Shown here: one piece after another, positions 1-8,720 of the stretch
How the letters are laid out: each line of letters opens with the position of its first letter
Position numbering within the stretch: position 1 is the first letter of the stretch
Origin: Pseudonocardia parietis
Lineage (GTDB): Bacteria > Actinomycetota > Actinomycetes > Mycobacteriales > Pseudonocardiaceae
DNA: 64,000 nt
Assembly: GCF_017876315.1 (NCBI RefSeq)
Contig: NZ_JAGINU010000001.1
Span: 4,526,001-4,590,000 of the forward strand
Direction: 5' to 3'
Made by a program: the position numbers and the translations under genes
The notes under the pieces: generated by a model
What the model was told of the DNA's origin: nothing
Database searches by the model: none
The model's input: only the letters and a program-made list of their open reading frames with translations

Positions 1-283
1 TTCCTGCGCCGCCGTGGCGGCGGCCCCGTAGTTCTACAGCGCGTCGATGTTAGCCCGGTCGCGTGCACTCCGGGGCGGCGGGGTACACCCGTGCCGGGCC
101 CCCGGGGCTCCCACCGGGCCGGGCGGCATCCCCGCAGGCGACAGGCCCGCGCAGTAGGGTGGACGATGGCCGGGGCGGCGACGGTGCCGCCACCACGAGG
201 CAGCAGACGCCCCACCGCGGGCACCTGCCGGCCGACCCCCCGGCCGAGGTTCACCTGCCGACGCGAGTACAGGAGTCATCGCT
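1..283. other. upstream region of tkt, no gene assigned
   Basis: No convincing gene is seen here. One frame on the + strand closes at a TAG at 29-31 and could be the last codons of a gene entering from the left, but ten codons are too few to judge. The tkt promoter is probably inside this stretch (see the site at 155-160). Confidence 0.4.
155..160 (+). promoter_or_regulatory. probable -10 element of the tkt operon
   Basis: TAGGGT matches the actinobacterial -10 pattern TAnnnT and the same hexamer recurs before purT, gap and the MBL-fold gene in this window. It would give a leader of about 115 nt before the tkt TTG start. No convincing -35 box is visible. Confidence 0.4.
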
Positions 284-2410
284 TTGTCCGACACCGCCAT
301 GTCCCCCCACGCCGGGGACAGCGCCGTCGCTGCGCTCACCCGCGCGCACGTGCCCGACGACTGGACCGACCTGGACCGCAGGGCCGTGGACACGATCCGC
401 GTACTCGCCGCGGACGCGGTCCAGAAGTGCGGCAGCGGACACCCCGGCACCGCGATGAGCCTGGCCCCGCTGGCGTACACGCTGTTCCAGCGGGTCATGC
501 GGCACGACCCGGCCGCCCCGGACTGGATGGGCCGCGACCGGTTCGTGCTCTCCGCCGGGCACTCCAGCCTGACCCTCTACATCCAGCTGTACCTCGCCGG
601 CTACGGCCTGGAGCGCGAGGACCTGGAGCAGCTGCGCAAGTGGGGTTCGCTGACCCCGGGCCACCCGGAGTTCGGCCACACCCGCGGCGTCGAGATGACC
701 ACCGGCCCGCTGGGCCAGGGCCTGTCCTCCGCGGTCGGCATGGCGATCGCCGCCCGGCGCGAGCGTGGCCTGTTCGACCCGGACGCCCCCGAGGGCGCCT
801 CGCCGTTCGACCACCAGATCTACGTGATCGCCTCGGACGGCGACATCGAGGAGGGCGTCACCTCCGAGGCGTCGTCGCTGGCGGGCCGCCAGGAGCTGGG
901 CAACCTCACGGTGATCTACGACGCGAACGAGATCTCCATCGAGGACGACACCAACATCGCCCTCAACGAGGACACCGCCAAGCGCTACGAGGCCTACGGC
1001 TGGCACGTCCAGGTCGTCGACGGCGGCGAGAACGTCACCGGCATCCTCGCGGCCCTCGAGGCGGCGCGGGCCGAGACCGCGCGCCCGTCGATCGTCGTGC
1101 TGCGGACCGTGATCGGCTACCCGGCGCCGAACAAGATGAACACCGGCGCCGCGCACGGCTCCGCCCTCGGCGACGAGGAGGTGCGCGAGGTCAAGAAGGT
1201 CCTGGGCTTCGACCCGGACCAGCAGTTCGAGGTCGACGACGACGTCCTCAAGCACACCCGCTCGGTCGGCGACCGTTCCCGCGCCGCGCACGACACCTGG
1301 CAGGGCACCTTCGACGAGTGGGCCCAGCGCGAGCCGCAGCGCAAGCGGCTGCTCGACCGGCTCCTCGCGAAGCGGCTGCCCGAGGGCTGGGCGGACTCGC
1401 TCCCGCACTTCGACGCCGACGAGAAGGGCATAGCCACCCGCAAGGCCTCCGGCGCGGTGCTGGCGGCCCTCGCCGACGTCCTGCCCGAGCTGTGGGGTGG
1501 CTCGGCCGACCTGGCCGAGTCGAACAACACCTCGATGAAGGGTGCCGACTCGTTCGGCCCGAAGTCCGCCACCACGGGGATGTGGAACGCCACCCCGTAC
1601 GGCCGCACGCTGCACTTCGGTGTCCGCGAGCACGCGATGGGTGCCGTGCTCAACGGCATCGCGCTGCACGGGCCGACCCGCGCCTACGGCGGCACCTTCC
1701 TGGTCTTCTCCGACTACATGCGCCCGGCCGTGCGGCTGGCCGCCCTGATGAAGACCAACCCGATCTATGTGTGGACCCACGACTCGATCGGCCTCGGCGA
1801 GGACGGCCCGACCCACCAGCCGATCGAGCACCTCGCCGCGCTGCGCGGCATCCCGGGCCTCTCGGTCGTGCGGCCCGGCGACGCCAACGAGACCACCTAC
1901 GCCTGGAGGACGGCGCTGGAGCGGCCGGACGGCGGCCCGGTCGGCTTCGCGCTGACCCGGCAGAACGTGCCGACCCTGACCGGCACCTCCGCCGAGGGCG
2001 TCGCCCGGGGCGGTTACGTCCTGGAGGAGGCCTCCTCCGGCGTGCCGCAGGTGATCCTGGTCGCGACCGGTTCCGAGCTGCACCTCGCGGTGCAGGCGCG
2101 CGCGACGCTCGAGGCCGAGGGCGTCGGCGTCCGGGTGGTGTCGATGCCGTGTGTCGAGTGGTTCGACGCCCAGGACGCCGCCTACCGCGAGTCGGTGCTG
2201 CCGGCCGCGGTGAAGGCCCGGGTCTCGGTCGAGGCCGGCATCGCGATGCCGTGGCACCGCCTCGTGGGTGACGCCGGACGCTCGGTCTCGATCGAGCACT
2301 TCGGCGCCAGCGCCGACCAGGCCACGCTGTTCGAGAAGTTCGGGTTCACCGGTGCGACCGTCGCCGCCGCCGCGCGGGAGTCCCTCGCCGCGGCACGGAC
2401 GTCCGCCTGA
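284..2410 (+). CDS. tkt: transketolase
   Basis: Transketolase (708 aa) is the thiamine-diphosphate enzyme that moves two-carbon units between sugar phosphates in the non-oxidative pentose phosphate pathway. The N-terminal domain has SGHPG near residue 51 and the TPP/Mg motif SDGDIEEG near 183-190. The second TPP domain carries GEDGPTHQPIEHL near 505-517, followed by the C-terminal transketolase domain. The length is typical. The start is TTG at 284, with AGGAG at 271-275 eight nt upstream; a later in-frame ATG (299) lacks such a site. It heads the operon with tal, a Pgi-like gene, zwf, opcA and pgl, all on the + strand. Confidence 0.97.
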   Translation: MSDTAMSPHAGDSAVAALTRAHVPDDWTDLDRRAVDTIRVLAADAVQKCGSGHPGTAMSLAPLAYTLFQRVMRHDPAAPDWMGRDRFVLSAGHSSLTLYIQLYLAGYGLEREDLEQLRKWGSLTPGHPEFGHTRGVEMTTGPLGQGLSSAVGMAIAARRERGLFDPDAPEGASPFDHQIYVIASDGDIEEGVTSEASSLAGRQELGNLTVIYDANEISIEDDTNIALNEDTAKRYEAYGWHVQVVDGGENVTGILAALEAARAETARPSIVVLRTVIGYPAPNKMNTGAAHGSALGDEEVREVKKVLGFDPDQQFEVDDDVLKHTRSVGDRSRAAHDTWQGTFDEWAQREPQRKRLLDRLLAKRLPEGWADSLPHFDADEKGIATRKASGAVLAALADVLPELWGGSADLAESNNTSMKGADSFGPKSATTGMWNATPYGRTLHFGVREHAMGAVLNGIALHGPTRAYGGTFLVFSDYMRPAVRLAALMKTNPIYVWTHDSIGLGEDGPTHQPIEHLAALRGIPGLSVVRPGDANETTYAWRTALERPDGGPVGFALTRQNVPTLTGTSAEGVARGGYVLEEASSGVPQVILVATGSELHLAVQARATLEAEGVGVRVVSMPCVEWFDAQDAAYRESVLPAAVKARVSVEAGIAMPWHRLVGDAGRSVSIEHFGASADQATLFEKFGFTGATVAAAARESLAAARTSA

Positions 2411-2441
2411 ACCGTCGGCACCCGATCGCAAGGAGAGAACC

Positions 2442-3551
2442 ATGAGCAACGATCGACTTGCCGCACTGTCCGCGGCAGGGGTGTCCATCTGGCTGGACGA
2501 CCTCTCCCGTGAGCGCCTGAACAGCGGCAACCTCGCCGGCCTGATCCGCGACCGGCACGTCGTCGGCGTCACCACGAACCCGACGATCTTCGCCGGCGCG
2601 CTGGCCGACGGTGCCGCCTACGACGACCAGGTCCGCGAGCTCGCCGCCCGCGGCGCGGACGTCGACACGGCGATCCGCGAGATCACCGTCGCCGACGTGC
2701 AGCAGGCCTGCGACGTGTTCTCCGGTACCTGGGAGAACACGAACGGTGTCGACGGCCGGGTCTCGCTCGAGGTCGACCCGGGCCTGGCGCACGACACCGA
2801 GCAGACCGTCGCCCAGGCACAGGACCTCTGGAAGTCCGTCGACCGGCCGAACCTGCTGGTCAAGATCCCGGCCACCGAGGCGGGCCTGCCCGCCATCACC
2901 CGGGCCACCGCGGAGGGCATCAGCGTCAACGTCACGCTGATCTTCTCGGTGGAGCGGTACAAGGCGGTCATGGACGCCTACCTCACCGGCCTCGAGCAGG
3001 CCGTGGGGAACGGGCAGGAGCTGTCCCGGATCCACTCCGTCGGCTCGTTCTTCGTGTCCCGTGTGGACTCCGAGGTCGACAAGCGGCTGGAGGCGACCGG
3101 CGGCGACGAGGCCATGGGCCTGCGCGGCAAGGCGGCGATCGCCAACTCCCGCCTGGCCTACGCCGCGTACCGGGCCGCGTTCTCCGGTGCCCGGTGGGAC
3201 GCGCTCAAGGCCAAGGGCGCCAACGCCCAGCGGCCGCTGTGGGCCTCGACCGGGGTCAAGAACCCGGACTACCCGGACACGCTGTACGTCTCCGAGCTGG
3301 TCGTGGACAACACCGTCAACACGATGCCGGAGAAGACCCTGGAGGCCTTCGCCGACCACGGTGAGGTCACCGGCGACAAGGTCACCGACACCGCCGGCGC
3401 CGCCCAGCAGGTCTTCACCGACCTCGAGGGGGTCGGGATCGACCTCGACGAGGTCTACCGCGTGCTGGAGTCCGAGGGCGTCGACAAGTTCGCGAAGTCC
3501 TGGACCGAGCTGCAGGACACCGTCCGCCAGCAGCTCGAGGCCACCAAGTAG
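2442..3551 (+). CDS. tal: transaldolase
   Basis: Transaldolase (369 aa) transfers a dihydroxyacetone unit between sedoheptulose-7-phosphate and glyceraldehyde-3-phosphate. The Schiff-base lysine lies in NLLVKIPATEAG (Lys about 141). The TTNPTIFAGAL motif near the N-terminus and the sequence around RPLWASTGVKNPDY are typical of the long actinobacterial TalB-type enzymes. The ATG at 2442 follows AAGGAG (from 2430) at proper spacing. The frame stays open further upstream inside tkt, but that part is out of frame with tkt and has no family similarity. It lies 31 nt after tkt. Confidence 0.97.
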   Translation: MSNDRLAALSAAGVSIWLDDLSRERLNSGNLAGLIRDRHVVGVTTNPTIFAGALADGAAYDDQVRELAARGADVDTAIREITVADVQQACDVFSGTWENTNGVDGRVSLEVDPGLAHDTEQTVAQAQDLWKSVDRPNLLVKIPATEAGLPAITRATAEGISVNVTLIFSVERYKAVMDAYLTGLEQAVGNGQELSRIHSVGSFFVSRVDSEVDKRLEATGGDEAMGLRGKAAIANSRLAYAAYRAAFSGARWDALKAKGANAQRPLWASTGVKNPDYPDTLYVSELVVDNTVNTMPEKTLEAFADHGEVTGDKVTDTAGAAQQVFTDLEGVGIDLDEVYRVLESEGVDKFAKSWTELQDTVRQQLEATK

Positions 3552-3566
3552 TCGGCGCAGAAGTAG

Positions 3567-5252
3567 TTGGCCGACAACACACCCGGTGGCGACGGGGCCG
3601 ATCTCGGCTCCGCCGCCGCCGGCGGACGTTCCGGCGCGGCACCCGTCCCGGTGCGGGTGCTGCTCGCCGGTGAGCCGTTCACCGGCGCGGCCCGGCGCAT
3701 CGCCGCCGAGCTGGCCGACGAGACGGTCGCGTCCCGCCTCGCCGACGGCGACCCCAGCGTGTGGGCGCCGGCCGCGGCGTCCGGAGCCGCCCGCGCGGGC
3801 ACCGGCTGGACGGGCCTGGCCGGCCGGTCCCGTCCGCTCGCCGGGCAGATCGCCGCGCTGCGCGAGCGGTTCGCGGTCGCCGGTGCGCACCGGGTGCTGC
3901 TCGTGGGCACCCCGGACGCCGTCGCCGTCACCCGGGTCGTCGCCGCACACTCGTCCGGTACGACCCGGCTGACCGCGCTCGACTCGGCCGATCCGGTGCA
4001 GCTGGCCGAGGCGTTGTCCGGGGAGCTCGACGAGACCGTGCTGGTGGTCGCGGACCCCGCGGGCGACGATCCGGTCGTCGGCGCCGTGCGGCACGCGGTG
4101 TGCTCGGTGCTCGCCGACGAGCTCGGCCCGGACGTCCTCGCCGACCGCACCGTGCACCTCACCGAGCCGGGCTCACCGCTCGACACCCCCGGGGCGGGCG
4201 GGTCCGGTGACACCGGCGTGGTGGTGATCACCCTCGACGCCGACGTCCCCGGCCGGTTCGGCACGCTCGGCCCGCTGGGCCTGGTGCCCGCCGGGCTGGC
4301 CGGCGCCGACGTCGCGGGCCTGCTGGCGAGCGCCGTGCCCGCCGAGCAGGCGCTCGCCGAGGACGACCCGGACAACCCCGCGCTGCTGTTGGCCGGTGGC
4401 CTGGCCGCGGCCCGCGGATCGGTGCTGGCGCTGCGCGACGAGGTCCGCTCCCCCGCGGTCACCGCGTGGCTCGCACCGCTGCTGACCGCCGCCGGGCTGG
4501 TCGCGGTCCCGGCCGCACCGGACGAGATCGTGCCCGCCGGCGGCCACGCGTCCGAGGCGGGCACCGCGCCACCCGACGTGGTCGACGTGCACGCCGACGG
4601 CACCGGCGTCGTCCCGGGGGCCGGTGACGGCGCGGTCCGCACCGACGCCGGTCCCGGCGCGACGATCGTCCTGTGGCAGGTCGCGGTCGCGCTGGCCGCA
4701 CGGGTGCTCGGCACCGACCCGTTCGCCCCGGCGCCGCCGGCCCCGCACGAGGGACCCGAGGAGGTCCCGGCCTTCGTCGACGGTGGCGTCGCCGTGCACG
4801 GTGGGGACTGGCTCCCGTCCGGTGTGGACACCGTGGCGGACGCGCTGGACGCGCTCGCCGACGCCGTGCGCCACGACGGCGGCCATCTCGCCGTCTCGGC
4901 CTGGCTGGACCCCGAGTCCGACGCCTCGGTCGGGGTGCTGCGCGCCCCGCTCGCGGCACGTCTCGGGCTGCCGGTGGCGTTCGGCTGGGCGCCCGGCTGC
5001 CGAAGCGGCGACACCGGCGCACCGGACCGCGCCGCGCACTGCCACCTCACCGGTGGCGGCATCGACCCGGACGGGACCGAACCGCCGGGCGCGGGTACCG
5101 CGCCGGAACCCTCCGGAATGGATAGCCTGCACGCGGCGCAGGCCCGTGCGGTCGTCTCCGACCAGCGACGGCGGGGGCGGCCGGTGCTGCGGCTGCACCT
5201 GACCGACCGGCTGACCGGCCTGGTCACACTGGCGCACGCCGTCGGGAACTGA
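3567..5252 (+). CDS. Pgi-like protein with degenerate active site
   Basis: This 561-aa protein sits where actinobacteria such as Saccharopolyspora carry glucose-6-phosphate isomerase (tkt-tal-pgi-zwf). Family resemblance is clear in stretches such as GLVPAGLAGADVAGLL and DDPDNPALLLAGGLA. The two phosphosugar-binding loops expected of a working enzyme are not recognisable. Where homologues have a GGSSLAP-type loop this protein reads VGTPDAVAVTR, and where they have SKSGST it reads VADPAGDDPVV. The start is a TTG at 3567, 15 nt after tal, with only a weak purine-rich site, so it is probably translationally coupled. It may be a non-catalytic or regulatory paralogue; homology is seen, while loss of activity is inferred. 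Confidence 0.75.
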   Translation: MADNTPGGDGADLGSAAAGGRSGAAPVPVRVLLAGEPFTGAARRIAAELADETVASRLADGDPSVWAPAAASGAARAGTGWTGLAGRSRPLAGQIAALRERFAVAGAHRVLLVGTPDAVAVTRVVAAHSSGTTRLTALDSADPVQLAEALSGELDETVLVVADPAGDDPVVGAVRHAVCSVLADELGPDVLADRTVHLTEPGSPLDTPGAGGSGDTGVVVITLDADVPGRFGTLGPLGLVPAGLAGADVAGLLASAVPAEQALAEDDPDNPALLLAGGLAAARGSVLALRDEVRSPAVTAWLAPLLTAAGLVAVPAAPDEIVPAGGHASEAGTAPPDVVDVHADGTGVVPGAGDGAVRTDAGPGATIVLWQVAVALAARVLGTDPFAPAPPAPHEGPEEVPAFVDGGVAVHGGDWLPSGVDTVADALDALADAVRHDGGHLAVSAWLDPESDASVGVLRAPLAARLGLPVAFGWAPGCRSGDTGAPDRAAHCHLTGGGIDPDGTEPPGAGTAPEPSGMDSLHAAQARAVVSDQRRRGRPVLRLHLTDRLTGLVTLAHAVGN

Positions 5253-5297
5253 CCGGGACCGACACACGGCCATACTGCAGATGAGAGGCGAGGAGCG

Positions 5298-6839
5298 ATG
5301 CCCACCGCGAACGGCGGCCGGATCAACCCGCTACGCGATCCCCGCGACAAGCGGCTCCCCCGGATCGCGGGCCCCTGCGGCCTGGTGATCTTCGGGGTCA
5401 CCGGTGACCTGGCCCGCAAGAAGCTGATGCCGGCGATCTACGACCTCGCCAACCGCGGCCTGCTCCCGCCCGGCTTCGCGCTCACCGGCTTCGCCCGCCG
5501 CGACTGGGCCGACGAGGACTTCGGCCAGGTCGTGTACGAGGCGGTGCGCGAGCACGCGCGCACGCCGTTCCGCCAGGAGGTCTGGGACCGGCTCGCCGAG
5601 GGGCTGCGCTTCGTCCAGGGCAGCTTCGACGACGACGCCGCCTTCGACGAGCTGGAGCGCACCGTCCGCGAGCTGGACGAGAAGCGCGGCACCGGCGGGA
5701 ACCACGCGTTCTACCTGTCCGTGCCGCCGTCGGCGTTCCCGGTGGTCTGCAAGCAGCTGTCCCGCTCCGGGCTGTCCGGCTCCTACGACGACACCTGGCG
5801 CCGGGTGGTGATCGAGAAGCCGTTCGGCCACGACCTGGCCTCGGCCAAGGAGCTGAACGCGATCGTCAACGAGGTCTTCCCCGAGGACTCGGTGTTCCGC
5901 ATCGACCACTACCTCGGCAAGGAGACCGTGCAGAACGTGCTCGCGCTGCGGTTCGCCAACCAGCTGTTCGAGCCGATCTGGAACTCCAACTACGTCGACC
6001 ACGTCCAGATCACCATGGCCGAGGACATCGGGCTGGGCGGCCGGGCCGGGTACTACGACGGCATCGGTGCCGCCCGCGACGTCATCCAGAACCACCTGCT
6101 GCAGCTGCTCGCCTTCACCGCGATGGAGGAGCCGACGTCGTTCTCCTCCGACGAGCTGCGTGCCGAGAAGATCAAGGTGCTCAAGGCGGTCAAGCTGGCG
6201 CACCCGCTGGAGGAGACCACCGCCCGCGGCCAGTACGAGGGCGGCTGGCAGGGCGGCGAGCAGGTCCCCGGTCTGGCCCAGGAGGAGGGGTTCGACCCCG
6301 AGTCCACCACCGAGACCTTCGCCGCCATCACCTGCGAGGTGGAGAACCGCCGCTGGGCGGGCGTGCCGTTCTACCTGCGCACCGGCAAGCGCCTGGGCCG
6401 GCGCGTCACCGAGATCGCGGTCCTGTTCAAGCGTGCCCCGCACCTGCCCTTCGACGCCACGATGACCGAGGAGCTGGGGCAGAACGCGATGGTCATCCGG
6501 GTGCAACCGGACGAGGGGGTGACGATGCGGTTCGGCTCCAAGGTGCCCGGCAACCAGATGGAGGTCCGCGACGTCACGATGGACTTCGGTTACGGCAACG
6601 CGTTCACCGAGTCCTCCCCCGAGGCCTACGAGCGGCTGATCCTGGACGTGCTGCTCGGCGAGCCCTCGCTGTTCCCGGTGAACGAGGAGGTCGAGCGGTC
6701 CTGGGAGATCCTCGACCCGGTGCTCGAGCACTGGGCGGAGCTCCCGACCGGACCGGACGGCTACCCGGCCGGCTCCTGGGGCCCCGACTCGTCCGCCGCG
6801 ATGCTCGCGCGCACCGGCCGGCACTGGCGGCGCCCGTGA
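5298..6839 (+). CDS. zwf: glucose-6-phosphate 1-dehydrogenase
   Basis: This 513-aa enzyme oxidises glucose-6-phosphate to 6-phosphogluconolactone with NADP+, the entry step of the oxidative pentose phosphate pathway. The nucleotide-binding motif FGVTGDLARKKL is near residues 33-44 and the catalytic motif RIDHYLGKE near 202-210. The length is as expected. GAGGCGAGGAG precedes the ATG at 5298. It lies 45 nt after the Pgi-like gene and is followed by opcA, its usual partner in actinobacteria. Confidence 0.98.
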   Translation: MPTANGGRINPLRDPRDKRLPRIAGPCGLVIFGVTGDLARKKLMPAIYDLANRGLLPPGFALTGFARRDWADEDFGQVVYEAVREHARTPFRQEVWDRLAEGLRFVQGSFDDDAAFDELERTVRELDEKRGTGGNHAFYLSVPPSAFPVVCKQLSRSGLSGSYDDTWRRVVIEKPFGHDLASAKELNAIVNEVFPEDSVFRIDHYLGKETVQNVLALRFANQLFEPIWNSNYVDHVQITMAEDIGLGGRAGYYDGIGAARDVIQNHLLQLLAFTAMEEPTSFSSDELRAEKIKVLKAVKLAHPLEETTARGQYEGGWQGGEQVPGLAQEEGFDPESTTETFAAITCEVENRRWAGVPFYLRTGKRLGRRVTEIAVLFKRAPHLPFDATMTEELGQNAMVIRVQPDEGVTMRFGSKVPGNQMEVRDVTMDFGYGNAFTESSPEAYERLILDVLLGEPSLFPVNEEVERSWEILDPVLEHWAELPTGPDGYPAGSWGPDSSAAMLARTGRHWRRP

Positions 6840-6885
6840 GTGGTCAGCACGGTCCGGGCAACGACAACCGCGCACGAGGTCTCTC

Positions 6886-7830
6886 ATGATCATCGATCTC
6901 CCGTCGAGCAACACCTCGGCGGTCAACCGCAAGCTCGTCGAGCTGCGCGAGTCCGGTGGCGTGTTCGCACTCGGCCGGGTGCTCACGCTGGTCGTCGTCA
7001 CCGACGACGGCCCGGGCCTCGAGCGCTCGATCGACGCCGCCAACGCCGCCAGCCGCGAGCACCCGTGCCGAGTCATCGTGCTGGCCCGCGGCCAGCGCCG
7101 CGCCTCGCCCCGCCTCGACGCCCAGATCCGGGTCGGCGGCGACGCCGGCGCCAGCGAGGTGATCGTGCTGCGCGGTTACGGCGCGCTCGCCGAGGAGGAC
7201 GCCGGCGCCGGCATGGTGATGCCGCTGCTGCTCCCCGACGCCCCGGTCGTCGCCTGGTGGCCGAGCGAGGCGCCCGCGAGCCCGTCGGAGGACGCGGTCG
7301 GGCGGCTCGCGCAGCGCCGGATCACCGACGCGCTCTCGTCGCGGAACCCGACCAAGGCCTTCGAGCAGCGGCGCCGGGACCACGCCCCCGGTGACACCGA
7401 CCTGACCTGGACCCGGCTGACGCACTGGCGGGCCCAGCTCGCGGCCGCGCTGGACGTGCCGCCCTACGAGGACGTCACCTCCGTCGTGGTCGCCGGGGAG
7501 GCGATCTCGCCGTCCACCGAGCTGGTCGCCGGCTGGCTGGCCGCCGCGCTCGGGGTGAAGGTGAAGCGCTCGCCGTCGGCCCACGCCCACGGCCTGTCGC
7601 TGGTCCGCCTGGTCCGCGCGTCCGGCAACGTCGAGCTGGCCCGCCCGGACGGCCGGACCGCCCGGCTCACCCAGCCCGGCCAGCCGGAACGACTCATCGC
7701 CCTGGCCCGCCGGGAGGTGTCGGACTGCCTCGCCGAGGAGCTGCGCCGGCTCGACCCGGACGAGGTCTACCACGAGGCCCTGCTCGGGTTGTCCCAGGTG
7801 ACCCGCGGCCGAACCCCGGTGAAGGTGTGA
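6886..7830 (+). CDS. opcA: OpcA, glucose-6-phosphate dehydrogenase assembly protein
   Basis: OpcA (314 aa) is needed for assembly or allosteric activation of G6PDH in cyanobacteria and actinobacteria. The N-terminus (MIIDLPSSNTSAVNRKLVEL) and the block VVAWWPSEAP around residue 120 are typical of the family. It always travels with zwf; here the gap is 46 nt. Its stop codon overlaps the GTG of pgl by 4 nt (GTGA), so the two are probably translationally coupled. An ATG start with GAGG a few nt upstream supports position 6886. Confidence 0.95.
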   Translation: MIIDLPSSNTSAVNRKLVELRESGGVFALGRVLTLVVVTDDGPGLERSIDAANAASREHPCRVIVLARGQRRASPRLDAQIRVGGDAGASEVIVLRGYGALAEEDAGAGMVMPLLLPDAPVVAWWPSEAPASPSEDAVGRLAQRRITDALSSRNPTKAFEQRRRDHAPGDTDLTWTRLTHWRAQLAAALDVPPYEDVTSVVVAGEAISPSTELVAGWLAAALGVKVKRSPSAHAHGLSLVRLVRASGNVELARPDGRTARLTQPGQPERLIALARREVSDCLAEELRRLDPDEVYHEALLGLSQVTRGRTPVKV

Positions 7831-8609
7831 ACGTGAACGTCCAGATCGCCGTCCACCCGGACAAGAACGTCCTGGCCGCGGCCACCGCGGCCCGGCTGAT
7901 CACCACGCTGGCGGACCTGCAGGCGCGCGGGGTCGTGCCGAGGGTCGTGCTGACCGGCGGCGGGGTCGGCATCGCGCTGCTGCGCGACGTCGCCTCCTCG
8001 CCCGCCCGCGACGCGGTCGACTGGGGGGCGGTCGACGTGTTCTGGGGCGACGAGCGGTTCGTCCCGGCCGACGACGCCGAGCGCAACGAGAAGCAGGCCC
8101 ACGAGGCCCTGCTGGACCGGGTCCCGCTCGACCCGGCGCGGGTGCACCCGATGCCGGCCGCCCCGGCCGACGGCGGCACCGCCGACGAGGCGCGGTCGGC
8201 CGCCGAGGACTACGCGACGGTGCTCGCCGACCAGGCGGGCCCGGACGGCCCGATCCCCGCCTTCGACGTCACCCTGGTCGGGATGGGCGAGGAAGGGCAC
8301 ACCCTGTCGGTGTTCCCGGACTCCCCCGCCGTGCACGAGCAGGCCGCCGGTGTCGTCGCGGTGTTCGACTGCCCGAAGCCGCCGCCGACCCGGATCTCGC
8401 TGACCCTCGCCGCGGCGCGCCGCTCCCGCGAGGTGTGGGTGGTCGCCGCCGGGGCGGGCAAGGCCCCCGCGGTCGCGGGTGCGCTCACCGGCACACCGGA
8501 GACCGAGCTGCCGGTCGCCGGGGCCCGGGGCACCGAGGTGACCCGATGGCTGCTCGACACCGAGGCCGCGGCCCGGCTCCCGGCCGAGCTCCGGCCGAGG
8601 TGTACCTGA
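7827..8609 (+). CDS. pgl: 6-phosphogluconolactonase
   Basis: This 260-aa DevB/SOL-type lactonase hydrolyses 6-phosphogluconolactone to 6-phosphogluconate, the step after Zwf. Diagnostic motifs are WGDERFVP near residue 72 and GMGEEGHTLSVFP near 152. The GTG start overlaps the opcA stop by 4 nt. It is the last gene of the tkt operon. A 6-phosphogluconate dehydrogenase gene is not in the window. Confidence 0.95.
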   Translation: MNVNVQIAVHPDKNVLAAATAARLITTLADLQARGVVPRVVLTGGGVGIALLRDVASSPARDAVDWGAVDVFWGDERFVPADDAERNEKQAHEALLDRVPLDPARVHPMPAAPADGGTADEARSAAEDYATVLADQAGPDGPIPAFDVTLVGMGEEGHTLSVFPDSPAVHEQAAGVVAVFDCPKPPPTRISLTLAAARRSREVWVVAAGAGKAPAVAGALTGTPETELPVAGARGTEVTRWLLDTEAAARLPAELRPRCT

Positions 8610-8641
8610 CCGGCCCGATACACCGTTCTGTGCCGGTGCAG

Positions 8642-8660
8642 GACCGTTCCGCGAACGGTC
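8642..8660. repeat. perfect 8-bp inverted repeat between pgl and purT
   Basis: GACCGTTC and GAACGGTC are separated by CGC, giving a perfect palindrome 33 nt after the pgl stop and 48 nt upstream of the purT -10 box. There is no T-run, so it may be a terminator of the tkt operon, as U-less hairpins are common in this genome, or an operator of purT. The sequence does not decide between them. Confidence 0.55.
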
Positions 8661-8707
8661 GTGTGACGTGCCGCCCGTTCCCTGGCCGGGCGCCGCCCCG
8701 CCCCGGT

Positions 8708-8713
8708 TAGGGT
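8708..8713 (+). promoter_or_regulatory. -10 box of a probable leaderless purT transcript
   Basis: TAGGGT ends 7 nt before the purT ATG, so transcription would start at or next to the start codon. No ribosome-binding site is visible before this ATG, which fits a leaderless mRNA. Confidence 0.5.
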
Positions 8714-8720
8714 CCGGCCC

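Noticed and set aside
166..283. ATG at 166 just after TAGGGT, possible leaderless small gene ahead of tkt
   Set aside because: The frame runs out of phase into tkt without a stop and encodes only Arg/Pro-rich sequence; a long leader for tkt explains the -10.
34..498. Minus-strand open frame overlapping the tkt start
   Set aside because: It begins inside the tkt coding sequence and has no recognisable domain; composition is that of an antisense shadow.
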